The position numbers and the translations under genes are program-made. A stretch of 64,000 nucleotides of DNA, from contig NZ_JAJJMM010000001.1 in assembly GCF_020905295.1 (NCBI RefSeq), positions 3,844,001 through 3,908,000 of the forward strand, in the 5' to 3' direction. Below are positions 26,976 to 37,248 of the stretch, piece by piece. Under the pieces are notes generated by a model that saw nothing but the letters and a program-made list of their open reading frames with translations, was not told the origin of the DNA and ran no database searches. Each line of letters begins with the position of its first letter. The first letter of the stretch is position 1. This stretch comes from Flavobacterium piscisymbiosum (GTDB lineage: Bacteria > Bacteroidota > Bacteroidia > Flavobacteriales > Flavobacteriaceae).

Positions 26976-28343
26976 TTAAGGAAATACCAAAGAAAACGAA
27001 GTACCTTTTCCCAATTCAGAATCTACTATTAAATGAATATTATGAAGTTTAAGAATCTGCATCGTGATAAAAAGCCCTAATCCTTGTCCCTGAATATGGC
27101 GCGTATTATCGCTTCTAAAAAAGAGATCGAAGATAGATTCTTTATCAGTATCTGAAATTCCGGGACCCTGATCTGTAATTTTAATGACAAGTTTGTTTTC
27201 GTTCGAAAGTGCAAAAATTGCAACCGGAGCAGGAGAGGAGAATTTAATAGCATTATCTAATATATTATATAAGGCTATAAAAAGCATGTGTTTATTGGCA
27301 TAAATAGAAAGTAAATCTTCGTGATCTGCAATGGCATTCAAATTGAAAGAAACCTTAGATTCCGGATATTCAATGGCTTTTTTCTCGAGAACATTCCATA
27401 ATATCTCATCGATTCTGATGGTTTCCATTTGTTGAGGTTCTGAAAGTTCAAGACCTGATAAAACCAAAAGACCTTCGAGAGTTGCTTTAAGATGTAAGGT
27501 ATCTTTACGGAGCGATTTTAGAATTTCTTCATATTGTGCGTTTGTTCTGGGTTGTTGCAGCGATACATCGATATCTCCTATAATAATAGTGAGAGGCGTT
27601 TTTAATTCGTGCGAAGCATTTTTTAGGAAATTATTCTGAATCATGATGCCGCTTTCTAATCTTTCCAGAAGATAATTAAAAGTGGTAACCAATTCTTTAA
27701 TTTCATCTTTTCCACTCGTTTGCGGTACTTCTAATCTTGAATGAAGATTCTCGGTTGTGATGGTATTTACTTTTGCGATAACTTCTGTAAAAGGACGGAA
27801 AGTTTGTTTGGCCAGGAATGTTCCTAAAAGATAATTTAAAGGAATTCCTGCCAGATAAAATAAAACAAACATCAGGCCAAGCATTTCTAGTTGATGATTA
27901 CCGGCATGATCAATTCCGGAAACTACAATTATAAAATTTCCCTGATTATCTTTATAAAAAATCGAAACAAATTGTCGATCACCACGTGTAAAAGTTTGTA
28001 GTTTTTCTTTTTCAATATTTTTCAGGTCTTTATTACTTAAAGTAAAATCGATATTATCGTTTATAAAAAGTTTATTGGTTCTGGCATCATAAACCCGAAT
28101 CGATTCGTTGTTGATACGTTTGTACTGAAGTTCAATTTGTTTGTAACGTTCGCTGTTGAGTTCTTTTATCTCATCTTTTTCAAAATAAAAAAGTGCCGTT
28201 GTCATCGCGTGATCTTCCAGATTATCAAAGTAAAGGTCCTTCATGTGACTTCTAAACAAAAGGAAAGATCCGGCCATAAGAAGCCCGGTTATAAAAGCAA
28301 AAAGCAAAGTAGAATTTACAGCTAATTTATTCTTTAGATTCAT
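26976..28343 (-). CDS. Sensor histidine kinase of an OmpR-type pair
   Basis: 455 residues. Membrane helix 1 is at about 10-30, an extracytoplasmic domain at about 31-155, helix 2 at about 156-178 and HAMP-like linker at about 180-235. HisKA follows with NASHELKTPLT (phospho-His ~245), then HATPase with ILDNAIKFS, ITDQGPGIS and GQGLGLFI. This is the classical architecture. Its start overlaps the end of the regulator gene by 17 bases, so regulator and kinase are translationally coupled. The inducing signal is not visible; nearby targets could be the bestrophin channel or the TonB receptor. Confidence 0.92.
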   Translation of the reverse strand: MNLKNKLAVNSTLLFAFITGLLMAGSFLLFRSHMKDLYFDNLEDHAMTTALFYFEKDEIKELNSERYKQIELQYKRINNESIRVYDARTNKLFINDNIDFTLSNKDLKNIEKEKLQTFTRGDRQFVSIFYKDNQGNFIIVVSGIDHAGNHQLEMLGLMFVLFYLAGIPLNYLLGTFLAKQTFRPFTEVIAKVNTITTENLHSRLEVPQTSGKDEIKELVTTFNYLLERLESGIMIQNNFLKNASHELKTPLTIIIGDIDVSLQQPRTNAQYEEILKSLRKDTLHLKATLEGLLVLSGLELSEPQQMETIRIDEILWNVLEKKAIEYPESKVSFNLNAIADHEDLLSIYANKHMLFIALYNILDNAIKFSSPAPVAIFALSNENKLVIKITDQGPGISDTDKESIFDLFFRSDNTRHIQGQGLGLFITMQILKLHNIHLIVDSELGKGTSFSLVFP

Positions 28344-29025
28344 AACTCTTTTGTTTGAGCATATATCCTGTTCCTTTTACAGTATGAATGAGCGGAGTAG
28401 GGAAGTTTTTGTCTATTTTATTTCTCAAATAATTAATATAAACGTCTACGGTATTTGATGTCGTATCAAAATCGATGTTCCAAACGGCTTGCGCGATTGC
28501 AATTCGGGATAAGGCTTTCTCGCGGTTTTTCATAAAAAAAATCAAAAGCTTTAATTCTCTTGATGAAAGATTCAGTTCTTTGCCGTCTCTTGTAGCGCTT
28601 TGTTCTTTCATATTTATTTCGACTCCGGCATACGACTGAAAATCGAGAATTCCGGTACTGAATTCGGCACGACGAAGCTGCGCATTAATTCGCGCCAGTA
28701 ATTCTTCAAACAAAAAAGGTTTAGCCAGATAATCATCGGCTCCGGCTTGTAAACCTTTTACTTTTTCGTGCGGAGTGTCCAGCGCGCTCAGAATAAGGAT
28801 TGGAACAATTATTTTCCGGCTTCTTAAAACTTCGCAAACTTCAAATCCTGTTATGTCCGGAAGCATGATGTCGAGAATAATAATATTATACTCGTTCTCC
28901 ATAACTTCTTTTATAGCATCAAAACCTTTGGTAATTGTTTTGACTTCATATAAATGTTCCTCAAGTCCTCGCGTAATAAACGAAGCAACTCTTGGATCAT
29001 CTTCAACTAATAATACTTTATTCAT
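28327..29025 (-). CDS. OmpR/PhoB-family response regulator
   Basis: 232 residues. The receiver domain (1-118) has the acidic pair E8-D9-D10, phospho-acceptor D52 (ILDIMLPD) and K102 (DDYLAKPF). The winged-helix output (about 130-226) shows LSSRELKLLIFFMKN and NTVDVYINYLRNKIDK, then HTVKGTGYML. It is the first gene of the pair with the kinase. A candidate -7 box (minus-strand TAATTTTG, bases 29061-29054) lies inside the end of the bestrophin gene, so the pair may have its own promoter. Confidence 0.93.
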   Translation of the reverse strand: MNKVLLVEDDPRVASFITRGLEEHLYEVKTITKGFDAIKEVMENEYNIIILDIMLPDITGFEVCEVLRSRKIIVPILILSALDTPHEKVKGLQAGADDYLAKPFLFEELLARINAQLRRAEFSTGILDFQSYAGVEINMKEQSATRDGKELNLSSRELKLLIFFMKNREKALSRIAIAQAVWNIDFDTTSNTVDVYINYLRNKIDKNFPTPLIHTVKGTGYMLKQKSYESKE

Positions 29026-29058
29026 AACCGATTATAATTGGGTTGTTTAATATCAAAA

Positions 29059-29976
29059 TTAAGTAATGCAATAATCATTAGTATTTTTTATAGCACTTAC
29101 TTTTTTACCGTTTAATTCTAAAAGTGTATTCTCTATTACTTGCGACATGGTATCCAAAGCGAGATCGTTAGGTTGCAGCCCAAACGGATTTTCTAATTCA
29201 TCGGCAATGGCTTCTAATGCGACAAAAGTATACGCTATAAAAACGATTATAAAAGGAGTAATCCAGCCCATTGTTTCTACAAAACCAAAAGACAACAAAA
29301 AGCAATAACTGTAAACTGTTCTGTGCAATAATACACTATAAGTATAAGGAATTGGAGTGCTGGCAATTCTTTCGCATCCACCCACAATATCCGAAAGTTT
29401 GTTTAGGTTTTCTTCAAAAGCCAGTTGGGTAATGCTGTCTATTTTATTTTCGGCTTTGGCATTTTTTACCCAGAGACCTAATTCTCTTAAAATAATAACA
29501 GGTTTATATTGTATCTCTTTAAGTTGTTCAGTGAAATCTTTTGGAAGTAATCGGTTCAAATCTTCAGTTGCGTCAGTTTCTCTAAGCTGATGTTTTAAGC
29601 TATATACAAAAGCGATCAGTAAATTGGTAAAGTTTTCACGTTTGATATCGTATGTGGGGTCATTAATAAGTGTGATACTTTGTCGCGCAAGAGATCGTGT
29701 ATCATTGAGTAAAGCGCCCCAAAGTTTTCTGCCTTCCCAAAATCGGTCATAACTTACGCTGTTTCTAAAACCAAGAAAAATAGCAAGCGCAATCCCGAAA
29801 AGTGTAAAAATAGCAGGATTAACATGTAAATTATACTGTATTAGATAAGGTTTAAAATAGACTACTAAAAATGAAAATAGTAATAAAAGTAAAAGCCTCG
29901 GAAGAAGTTGTGGTAAAACGGAACCTTTCCATTCAAATAGCATTTTGAACCAGGTATTCTTTTTTTTAATAATCAT
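29059..29976 (-). CDS. Bestrophin-family anion channel
   Basis: 305 residues. The N-terminal half has two membrane helices (about 20-45 and 50-68), with GFRNSVSYDRFWEGRKLWG, the hallmark of the bacterial bestrophin (UPF0187) family. Two more helices follow in the C-terminal half (about 215-255), then LENPFGLQPNDLALD. Bacterial bestrophins form pentameric channels, some conducting cations rather than chloride. It lies 34 bases upstream of the two-component pair, so a shared operon is possible. Confidence 0.9.
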   Translation of the reverse strand: MIIKKKNTWFKMLFEWKGSVLPQLLPRLLLLLLFSFLVVYFKPYLIQYNLHVNPAIFTLFGIALAIFLGFRNSVSYDRFWEGRKLWGALLNDTRSLARQSITLINDPTYDIKRENFTNLLIAFVYSLKHQLRETDATEDLNRLLPKDFTEQLKEIQYKPVIILRELGLWVKNAKAENKIDSITQLAFEENLNKLSDIVGGCERIASTPIPYTYSVLLHRTVYSYCFLLSFGFVETMGWITPFIIVFIAYTFVALEAIADELENPFGLQPNDLALDTMSQVIENTLLELNGKKVSAIKNTNDYCIT

Positions 29977-30458
29977 TTGTGGCGATCAAATTTGTTGCTA
30001 TAAAAGTAAGTAAAAAGTAGAATCTCCTGCAAAAAATCAGTGAAGATAAAAGTGCGTGCTTATTTGTTGGGTTAATAAAACAACAACTACGTAAAATTTT
30101 AGTCTAAAAAGACGAGGTTTCTTAACAATTAAAATCAGTTCATTTTACATTCAAAAAATCAAAAATAAGTGAGATAAATAAATGTCTGGCGATTTGTAGA
30201 TTTTTTTTGATAGGCAAGTATTACAAAAAAAATCACGAATATTTCAAGCTTTAATTTTTAGAAAAAGGATTGTTTGTAAAAATGGCAGAATTCAAAAATA
30301 AATCACATATTATTGATAAAAATGTTAAAATATAGCCTTGTTTTTTGATATTCTGCAAATAGAGGTAAAGATTGAAATAATTTTTAAAAATAAATTGATA
30401 GATGTGGAAATTATTTAGATTTGCATGAAACGGCTTTTGTAGCGGGTTTGTTTTGAAA
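29977..30458. other. Intergenic region between bestrophin and sigma genes
   Basis: AT-rich 480-base gap between divergent genes. The only element I can support is the promoter near 30395-30423. A reverse open frame at 30251-30484 crosses this promoter and the sigma start and shows no protein family. Confidence 0.5.
30395..30423 (+). promoter_or_regulatory. Promoter of the ECF sigma gene
   Basis: TTG at 30395-30397, an 18-base spacer, then TAGATTTG at 30416-30423, a good match to the Bacteroidota -33/-7 pattern. Transcription would start near 30430, about 29 bases before ATG 30459. Confidence 0.6.
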
Positions 30459-31001
30459 ATGGAAAATAAAGAAAGTGATATCAACCTGTGGAAACAAATT
30501 AAAAAAGGAGATGCACATGCTTATCATAAATTGTATGATAGCTATGCAGATTTACTTTTTAGTTTCGGAATGCAGTATACCAATGATGAAGCTTTGGTAC
30601 AAGATGCCATCCATGATATTTTTGTAGAATTGCACCGTTATCGTAAAACGCTTTCAGAGGATGTAATCATTAAATCCTATCTATTCAGATCTGTTCAGAA
30701 TAATATTTTCAAAAAATTAAAATCTCAAAGTAAAGTAGTTCGGCTTGATGCTGTTTCAGATAGTATTTATAAAACAGATTCAACTGAAGAAGAACTTATT
30801 TACAACGAAACCATTTTTACAAAACACGCCAATTTAGCTTTGGCCATTACTTCACTAACGGCAAAACAACGTCATGCTTTGCAACTTCGATTTAGTGAAG
30901 ATCAATCTTATGAAGAAATTTCTTCTACTTTAGAAATTAGTCTGGAATCCTGCAGAACCTTAATTTACAGGGCTTTGAAGGAATTGAGGAAGAAACTTTA
31001 A
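30459..31001 (+). CDS. ECF sigma factor
   Basis: 180 residues from ATG 30459; the TTG two codons earlier is rejected. Region 2 (about 20-90) has YHKLYDSYADLLFSFGMQY and DAIHDIFVELHRY. Region 4 (about 125-178) has LTAKQRHALQLRFSEDQSYEEIS and SLESCRTLIYRALKELRK. It fits the Bacteroidota SusCD/FecI-like ECF group that is activated through FecR and a TonB receptor with an STN domain. It heads the locus sigma-FecR-SusC-SusD-TlpA-S9-M16. Confidence 0.92.
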   Translation: MENKESDINLWKQIKKGDAHAYHKLYDSYADLLFSFGMQYTNDEALVQDAIHDIFVELHRYRKTLSEDVIIKSYLFRSVQNNIFKKLKSQSKVVRLDAVSDSIYKTDSTEEELIYNETIFTKHANLALAITSLTAKQRHALQLRFSEDQSYEEISSTLEISLESCRTLIYRALKELRKKL

Positions 31002-31047
31002 TAAAACTTTAAAAAAAGATTAAATTTTTTGTCTATGTTTTTGCTTT

Positions 31048-32142
31048 TTGTTTCTCTTAGTAAATAGAGAATCTAAAAAGAAAAATATTTTGTACCCAAA
31101 TTTCAAAATTTTATCAAAAGAAGCCAAATCAGATTTAAAGGCTAGAATTGAAAATAGTATCGCTTATGAAAAGCAGCGTGCCAGAAAAAAAAGGCTTCGC
31201 ACACTTTCGTGGAGTGTTGCTGCTATATTCTGCCTTTGTTTAGGAATTACGGTTGTCTTTAAACAAGAAGAAAAAACAATTAGCCCAATTGAGCAGTTTG
31301 CAAAAGAAAATACAGGTGAAACAGTTGTAGAGAAAAGCGGTAACGTTAGATTAGTGCTGGCAGGACAAGAAACGATCAATATTGCAGATAGCAGTACAAT
31401 TGCCTATAATTCATCTGGAAGTAAAATAAGTGTAGACAATAAACAATTTGCTCAAAAAAATTCGCTCGAACCACAATTTAATACCGTTTTGGTTCCGTAC
31501 GGAAAAAGAGCACATCTTAGTTTAGCCGATGGAACTTTGGTTTGGTTAAACTCAGGATCAAAATTAATTTATCCAACAGCTTTTAACACAAAAAACAGAG
31601 AAGTATTTCTTGAAGGCGAAGGGATTTTTGATGTGGCGCATAATACAGCAAAACCGTTTTTTGTGAGGGCAGCTAATAATTATAGCGTTCGCGTGTTAGG
31701 AACTTTATTTAATGTGAGTTCTTATGCAGGAGATGCTAAAGTTTCTACAGCTTTATTACGCGGAAAAGTACGTGTAGCGTATGCTAAAAAAGGCTTTTTT
31801 GGCGGAGATACTATTCAAACAGATCTTAAACCGGGAATGATTGCAGCACTGGACAAAAAACACCAGACGATACAAACGACTACAGAAGATGTGAGCACAA
31901 TATTCTCCTGGAGAAAAGGATATTATGAATTTTCTAAACAAAAATTACCATTGGTTTTAGAAAAGCTTACGAGATATTACAATGTCACTTTTGTGATGAA
32001 TAAAACGACGAACCAAAATGAAACGTATTCAGGAGCTTTTACCCTGAATGATGATTTAGATAAAGTCGTAAAAACACTTGAAGCAACAACTGGTTTTGAA
32101 TTTGTTTATGATGCAGCGACCAGAAAAATTACTATTAACTAA
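31048..32142 (+). CDS. FecR-family anti-sigma factor with unusual N-terminus
   Basis: Up to 364 residues. A membrane helix (about 50-70, LSWSVAAIFCLCLGITVVF) is followed by the FecR domain (LVPYGKRAHLSLADGTLVWLNSGS and VFLEGEGIFDV) and a C-terminal DUF4974-type domain (KLPLVLEKLTRYYNVTF). There is no in-frame ATG before the FecR domain. Candidate starts are TTG at 31048 or TTG at 31090, and the ATG at 31035 is out of frame. The cytoplasmic part before the helix is therefore only ~35-50 residues, against ~80-95 in typical members. It may be shortened, or start in an unusual way. It should hold the sigma factor until the SusC STN domain signals. Confidence 0.85.
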   Translation: MFLLVNRESKKKNILYPNFKILSKEAKSDLKARIENSIAYEKQRARKKRLRTLSWSVAAIFCLCLGITVVFKQEEKTISPIEQFAKENTGETVVEKSGNVRLVLAGQETINIADSSTIAYNSSGSKISVDNKQFAQKNSLEPQFNTVLVPYGKRAHLSLADGTLVWLNSGSKLIYPTAFNTKNREVFLEGEGIFDVAHNTAKPFFVRAANNYSVRVLGTLFNVSSYAGDAKVSTALLRGKVRVAYAKKGFFGGDTIQTDLKPGMIAALDKKHQTIQTTTEDVSTIFSWRKGYYEFSKQKLPLVLEKLTRYYNVTFVMNKTTNQNETYSGAFTLNDDLDKVVKTLEATTGFEFVYDAATRKITIN

Positions 32143-32303
32143 ATAAATAATTATAAACTAAGAATTGCCTATGAGGAAATGAAAACATGACAAAATAAAC
32201 TAGTAAAAACTAACCAAAAAAAAACCAAAAGATGCTCTAACATCTCTTGGCTTATGTAAAATTTTAATTGCAAATGCAATTATCGATAAACTAAAACAAA
32301 ATT

Positions 32304-35300
32304 ATGAATAAAAATCATGATATAGGCTTTCTATTGCCTAAAAAAATCATCAATCTTACTTTTATTTTATTTATGAGAGTATTCATTTTAGTTCTCTACT
32401 TAGGATTAACCAGTATCTACGCAAATGTTGCGAAAGCGCAAAATGAAATCTCTGTAAAAGTACAGGGCGCTTCACTACAAACGCTTTTTAGCACCATTCA
32501 GCAAAAGAGTGACTATGTGTTTTTTTACAATGATGATTTGATGTCGTCTACCAAAAAGATAAATTTAAATCAATACGGAACTGTTGAGCAAATTCTAAAT
32601 ACTGCTTTGTCTAATACAGGTTTAACCTATACCATTATAGACAAACAAATTGTTATTAAGAAAACTAAACAAGTACAGCAAGAACAATATGACCTTACCG
32701 GAATTGTTACCGATAAAAACGGAAATCCATTAGTGGGAGTAAACGTTTTATTAGTAAGTAATAAAAGCAACTGGGATATTACTCGCGAAAAAGGTGATTT
32801 TAGAATTCGTGTAACTGCAACAGACTCGATTCGTTTAGACTATTTGGGTTACGAATCGAGAATAATTGCCATAAAAAATCAAAAATTTATAAAAGCAGTC
32901 TTAACGCAAGATGTAATGGAATTGACAGGAGTAGAGGTTGTGGCTACAAACGGATATACCGATATTCCTAAAGAAAGAATTACAGGAGCAATTGAAGTGA
33001 TGAGCGCAAAAGAAATTGCTAAAGTTCCTACAGTAGATATTAATTCCCGCTTAGAAGGAAAAATCGCTGGAGTTATGGTTGATCCAAGAACGGGGAACAT
33101 AAGTATTCGGGGAACAACCAGTTACAGCAGCAACTCTAAACCGCTTGTTGTTATTGATGGTTTTCCACAGTCTGTAGATGATTTTGCTTTTAGCAGAAGA
33201 GGAGTGCCCGGAGCATCTATATTAAGTTTCTTAAATCCTGATGATATCGAAACCATCACTGTTCTTAAAGACGCGGCTGCAGCTTCTATCTGGGGTTCAA
33301 GAGCAGCAAACGGAGTAATTGTGGTAACAACCAAAAAGGGCAAGAAATCAGATGAACCTACTGTTAGTTTCAGCACAGCAACTACGTTTGGAGAAAAAAT
33401 AGATTTATCTAAATTAAGAGTAATGAATACGGCACAATACGTAGATTATGAAAAAGATCTTGTAAATGGCGGATTTGTTATTGATAATATATCTAACTGG
33501 CAGGCAGCAAATCCTAGTGCGGCTCAGGAAATTATGTTTAGAGAAAAAAGAGGACAAATATCTGTTGCAGAAAGAGATCAAATGCTGAATTCACTATCTC
33601 AAAGAGGTAATTTAGGTCAGATTAATAAATATTTGCTACAAAATTCACTTACAAAACAATATGATTTTTCTGTTTCCGGAGGAAATGATAAAAGCACGTA
33701 TTATTTAGGGTTAGGCTACAACACAGATGATGCTGCGATGAAGGCAAATAACTCTAAATCGATGAATGTAACATTAAACAATTCATTCAAATTAAAGAGT
33801 TTTTTAAGATTTGAAACTGGAATTAATTATTTATCATCAAAATATCAAACCAATGTAACTGCAAACGAAGCACTGTCAAATGTTTCTACTTCTGCATTAA
33901 GACCATATGATATGCTGACAGATGAAAACGGAAACAGTCTTGATTATTACATTAAATTCAGACCAGAAGTTATACAAGGATTTGATAATAAGGGGTATCT
34001 TCCATGGACTTATAATTTTATAGATCAACTCGATTATTCGAATGTTAGAACAAATGGCGAAAATCTAAGATTAAATGCAAGATTAGTGGCAACAATTACG
34101 CCTTGGTTAAACGTTGAAGCTTCGGGAATGTATACCTCTATCCTTAGCAAAACCAGAACGCTTAACGAATTAGAAAGCTATTATGTTAGAAACATGATTA
34201 ACGAAGCCACTTCTATTTCAAACGGCAAATTGGTTCATGGAATTCCTGTTGGTGCGAATTTAAGCGATTCAAATCAAAAAAATGAATCGCAGAGTATGCG
34301 TTTTCAAATGAACATAAACAAGTCGTTTGACGAAAATAATAATTTAAATTTTTTGGCTGGTGCCGAAGTTAGAGAAGAACGCAGAGAAGGTACTTCACAA
34401 ACAAGATATGGTTATGATACTGATACCAATTCAAACGTTTCTGTAAATCCAACTCAATATTATACTACAGTTTACGACTGGACAACTTACATAGGGAATT
34501 TTGATAATAGTATCAGTAAATACAGAGACCGTTATTTGTCTTACTATGCATTGGGTTCTTATGATTTCAAAAACAGATATCATTTGTCAGGAAGTCTTCG
34601 TTTCGATGATTATAACCTGCTTGGAGCTTCCAGAAAAAACAGAGCGTTGCCATTGTGGTCAGTTGGAGTAAGATGGGATATTAATAAAGAAAATTTCTTA
34701 AAAGATGTAAGCTGGTTAAGTAACTTATCAACTCGTGTAACTTATGGTGTAGCGGGAAGTGCACCGGCAGGAGGTTACGGAAGTCAAAATGCTATTATTG
34801 GTTTAGGAGGTATCGATTTTTATACGCAACTGCCTACCGCAACTATATCACTACCAGAAAATCCATATATCAAATGGGAAACTACTGCTACTTTTAATGT
34901 TGGTTTAGATTACGGGCTTTTCGACAACAGACTTCGCGGTAATATAGATGTTTACTATAAAAAAACAGACGACATTATAACTAGTCTTCCTTTTAATCCA
35001 ACTTATGGCTGGGCATTTTTAAAATACAATGCAGGAACCCTCGATGGAAATGGTGTAGACTTAGGATTAAGCGGTACAATTTTCAATGGAAAATTTAAGT
35101 GGAATAGTACTTTTAATATTGCTTACACAAATAATGAAGTTACCGATTCCAGATTTAAGGCAGTAGCTGCAAATCAGCTCTTTGGGAGCTCACCACTTGT
35201 TGGCATGAACGTAAGTTATTTGTATGCTTACAGATGGGCAGGATTAGATGCAAACGGACAATCTACAATTTATGCTAAAGATGGCAGTATAATCGATTCT

Positions 35301-35864
35301 TCTAAAGGAATTAATACCATAAACAAAGACGACCTAAAATATATGGGAACTACGGTTGCTCCTTATTTCGGCGGATTTATGAACGATTTCTCCTTTAAAA
35401 ATTTCAGTTTAGGAGTTCAGATTACCTATTTTATGGGAGCTGTCTTCAGAGATCAGCAAATGCAAAATTATCCTACTTACAGCGGTGCACAATATGGTGC
35501 AGTGGCTAAAGATAAAATTATTGCAGATCGCTGGAGACAACCGGGAGACGAAAATTTTACCAATGTTCCTGGGTTGGCAAACATCAGCTACAATAGCTTA
35601 AATCGTTTTCAAAATGCTGATATAAACGTTTTATCAGCCGATAATATTCGTTTACAGCAGATTTCATTAGGTTACACGGTACCAAATGAATGGTTACAAA
35701 AAACCTTTTTCAAAGCATTAAGTTTCAATTTTGCAGCAAGAAATCTCGGGTTATTATGGGTAAGAAATGATAGAGGAATAGATCCGCAATATCTTTCTAA
35801 TAATAATTATAATACTCTTGCACCACAGCGTACTTATACATTACAATTTAATTGCAGCTTTTAA
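32304..35864 (+). CDS. SusC-family TonB receptor with signalling (STN) domain
   Basis: 1186 residues. The signal region (about 17-47) ends in KAQ. The STN domain (about 50-118, SLQTLFSTIQQKSDYVFFY) is the part that contacts FecR. A carboxypeptidase-regulatory-like domain follows (about 125-205, LTGIVTDKNGNPLVGVNV), then the plug (about 215-345, TNGYTDIPKERITGAIEV and GKIAGVMVDPRTGNISIRGT), then the barrel, ending LQFNCSF. It forms a lidded uptake pair with the SusD protein. The presence of STN shows trans-envelope control by the upstream sigma/FecR genes. Substrate cannot be read directly; the peptidase neighbours favour peptides. Confidence 0.93.
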   Translation: MNKNHDIGFLLPKKIINLTFILFMRVFILVLYLGLTSIYANVAKAQNEISVKVQGASLQTLFSTIQQKSDYVFFYNDDLMSSTKKINLNQYGTVEQILNTALSNTGLTYTIIDKQIVIKKTKQVQQEQYDLTGIVTDKNGNPLVGVNVLLVSNKSNWDITREKGDFRIRVTATDSIRLDYLGYESRIIAIKNQKFIKAVLTQDVMELTGVEVVATNGYTDIPKERITGAIEVMSAKEIAKVPTVDINSRLEGKIAGVMVDPRTGNISIRGTTSYSSNSKPLVVIDGFPQSVDDFAFSRRGVPGASILSFLNPDDIETITVLKDAAAASIWGSRAANGVIVVTTKKGKKSDEPTVSFSTATTFGEKIDLSKLRVMNTAQYVDYEKDLVNGGFVIDNISNWQAANPSAAQEIMFREKRGQISVAERDQMLNSLSQRGNLGQINKYLLQNSLTKQYDFSVSGGNDKSTYYLGLGYNTDDAAMKANNSKSMNVTLNNSFKLKSFLRFETGINYLSSKYQTNVTANEALSNVSTSALRPYDMLTDENGNSLDYYIKFRPEVIQGFDNKGYLPWTYNFIDQLDYSNVRTNGENLRLNARLVATITPWLNVEASGMYTSILSKTRTLNELESYYVRNMINEATSISNGKLVHGIPVGANLSDSNQKNESQSMRFQMNINKSFDENNNLNFLAGAEVREERREGTSQTRYGYDTDTNSNVSVNPTQYYTTVYDWTTYIGNFDNSISKYRDRYLSYYALGSYDFKNRYHLSGSLRFDDYNLLGASRKNRALPLWSVGVRWDINKENFLKDVSWLSNLSTRVTYGVAGSAPAGGYGSQNAIIGLGGIDFYTQLPTATISLPENPYIKWETTATFNVGLDYGLFDNRLRGNIDVYYKKTDDIITSLPFNPTYGWAFLKYNAGTLDGNGVDLGLSGTIFNGKFKWNSTFNIAYTNNEVTDSRFKAVAANQLFGSSPLVGMNVSYLYAYRWAGLDANGQSTIYAKDGSIIDSSKGINTINKDDLKYMGTTVAPYFGGFMNDFSFKNFSLGVQITYFMGAVFRDQQMQNYPTYSGAQYGAVAKDKIIADRWRQPGDENFTNVPGLANISYNSLNRFQNADINVLSADNIRLQQISLGYTVPNEWLQKTFFKALSFNFAARNLGLLWVRNDRGIDPQYLSNNNYNTLAPQRTYTLQFNCSF

Positions 35865-35881
35865 TCAAAAAAGAACTTATT

Positions 35882-37237
35882 ATGAAATTTTTAAAAATCA
35901 CACTATATATTATTCTACCATTATTGCTGCTTAATTCCTGCAGAGATTATGTTGAAGTTGAACCTGTAGGTAACAATAGAATTTTAAAATATACCTCTGA
36001 TTACAGAGCATTGGCAAATGCTTATAATACATATAGCGCTTCTGGAGGAATGTACCTCCTGGCAGATGCCGATGTAGAATTTCCGACGGCTTTTCAAGCT
36101 CGTGTGTCAACAATATGGGCCAACAGTTATACCTGGAAATCCAGAATTTTTGATGAATCTCAAGGAGACTCGGACTGGATTAATCTATACCAGACTATTT
36201 ATTACAATAATGCCATTATTAAAGGTGTAATGAAAAGTGAGAAAGGAACCGAAGCAGAGAAAAAACAAATTTATGCTGAAGCCTTTGTTCATAGAGCTTT
36301 TGCTTATTTACAGCTGGTAAATATTTATGGGCCGCAATTTGATCCCACTACCTCAAATGCTGAAAAATCGGTACCGCTTTTACTTACACCAGAATTATTC
36401 TCTTCATTAGAAAGAAGTTCTGTTGATGTTATTTACAAACAAATTCTTTCTGATTTGCAAAGTGCTCTGGCCAACGATCTTGTTGACACGCCGGATTTTA
36501 ATGTGCTTCCGTCAAAGAAAGCCGTTTATGGCATTTTAGCCAGAACTTATTTGTATATGGGACAGTATCAGTTGAGTTTGGATAATGCAGAAAAAGCATT
36601 AAGCATGCAAAAAGAATTGATTGATTTAAACACTTTTGCTACAGCTTACAGCTATCCTGTATTAGTTAGTAATCCTGAAATCATTTTTTCTAAGACATTG
36701 CTTAATGGTTATAATGGTGCACCATTGGCACAAGATTTATTAAACAGTTTCAGTAGTGATGATTTACGTTACAATTATTATACAATTCTGGGTAATGTTT
36801 TTAATCCATCGCATACAGGCAGAGCTTTTGGAATTGCTACTTATAGCCCTACAAACGGAATCAACATTGGAGTTTCTGTTCCTGAAATGTATTTAACTGC
36901 AGCAGAATGTTATGCCAGATTAGGGCAGCCGCAAAAAGCCGTTGATTATTTAAATATTTTAAGAGCTAAACGATACAAAACAGGTTCTGTTTACCAGGTA
37001 AACGCGACTACAAATGCAGAAGCTTTAAATCTTGTTTTGACAGAAAGACAAAAAGAATTCATTGGTAGAGGATTTCGCTGGTTTGATCAACGTCGTTTAA
37101 ACTTAGATCCAAATTTACAAAAAACATATACAAGGGTTTTCAAAAACGAAAACTTTACGCTAACACCTAACAGTGCTGGATATGTATTCCCAATCCATCA
37201 AAATTATATTGATTTTAACCCAGAATTAGGGCAATAA
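35882..37237 (+). CDS. SusD/RagB-family surface lipoprotein
   Basis: 451 residues from ATG 35882, 17 bases after the SusC stop. The N-terminus MKFLKITLYIILPLLLLNSC is a lipoprotein signal with the lipobox Cys near residue 20. TPR-like helices follow (EAFVHRAFAYLQLVNIYGP and KKAVYGILARTYLYMGQYQ), and the C-terminal SusD signature is VPEMYLTAAECYARLG then LNILRAKRY and RQKEFIGRGFRWFDQRRL. The alternative start at 35852 would overlap SusC and hide the signal. It acts as the lid and substrate-binding partner of the SusC barrel. Confidence 0.93.
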   Translation: MKFLKITLYIILPLLLLNSCRDYVEVEPVGNNRILKYTSDYRALANAYNTYSASGGMYLLADADVEFPTAFQARVSTIWANSYTWKSRIFDESQGDSDWINLYQTIYYNNAIIKGVMKSEKGTEAEKKQIYAEAFVHRAFAYLQLVNIYGPQFDPTTSNAEKSVPLLLTPELFSSLERSSVDVIYKQILSDLQSALANDLVDTPDFNVLPSKKAVYGILARTYLYMGQYQLSLDNAEKALSMQKELIDLNTFATAYSYPVLVSNPEIIFSKTLLNGYNGAPLAQDLLNSFSSDDLRYNYYTILGNVFNPSHTGRAFGIATYSPTNGINIGVSVPEMYLTAAECYARLGQPQKAVDYLNILRAKRYKTGSVYQVNATTNAEALNLVLTERQKEFIGRGFRWFDQRRLNLDPNLQKTYTRVFKNENFTLTPNSAGYVFPIHQNYIDFNPELGQ

Positions 37238-37248
37238 ACACAACTACA

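Noticed and set aside
30251..30484. Reverse open frame of 77 codons over the sigma-factor promoter
   Set aside because: It overlaps the promoter and start of the sigma gene and encodes only low-complexity, Asn/Phe-rich sequence.
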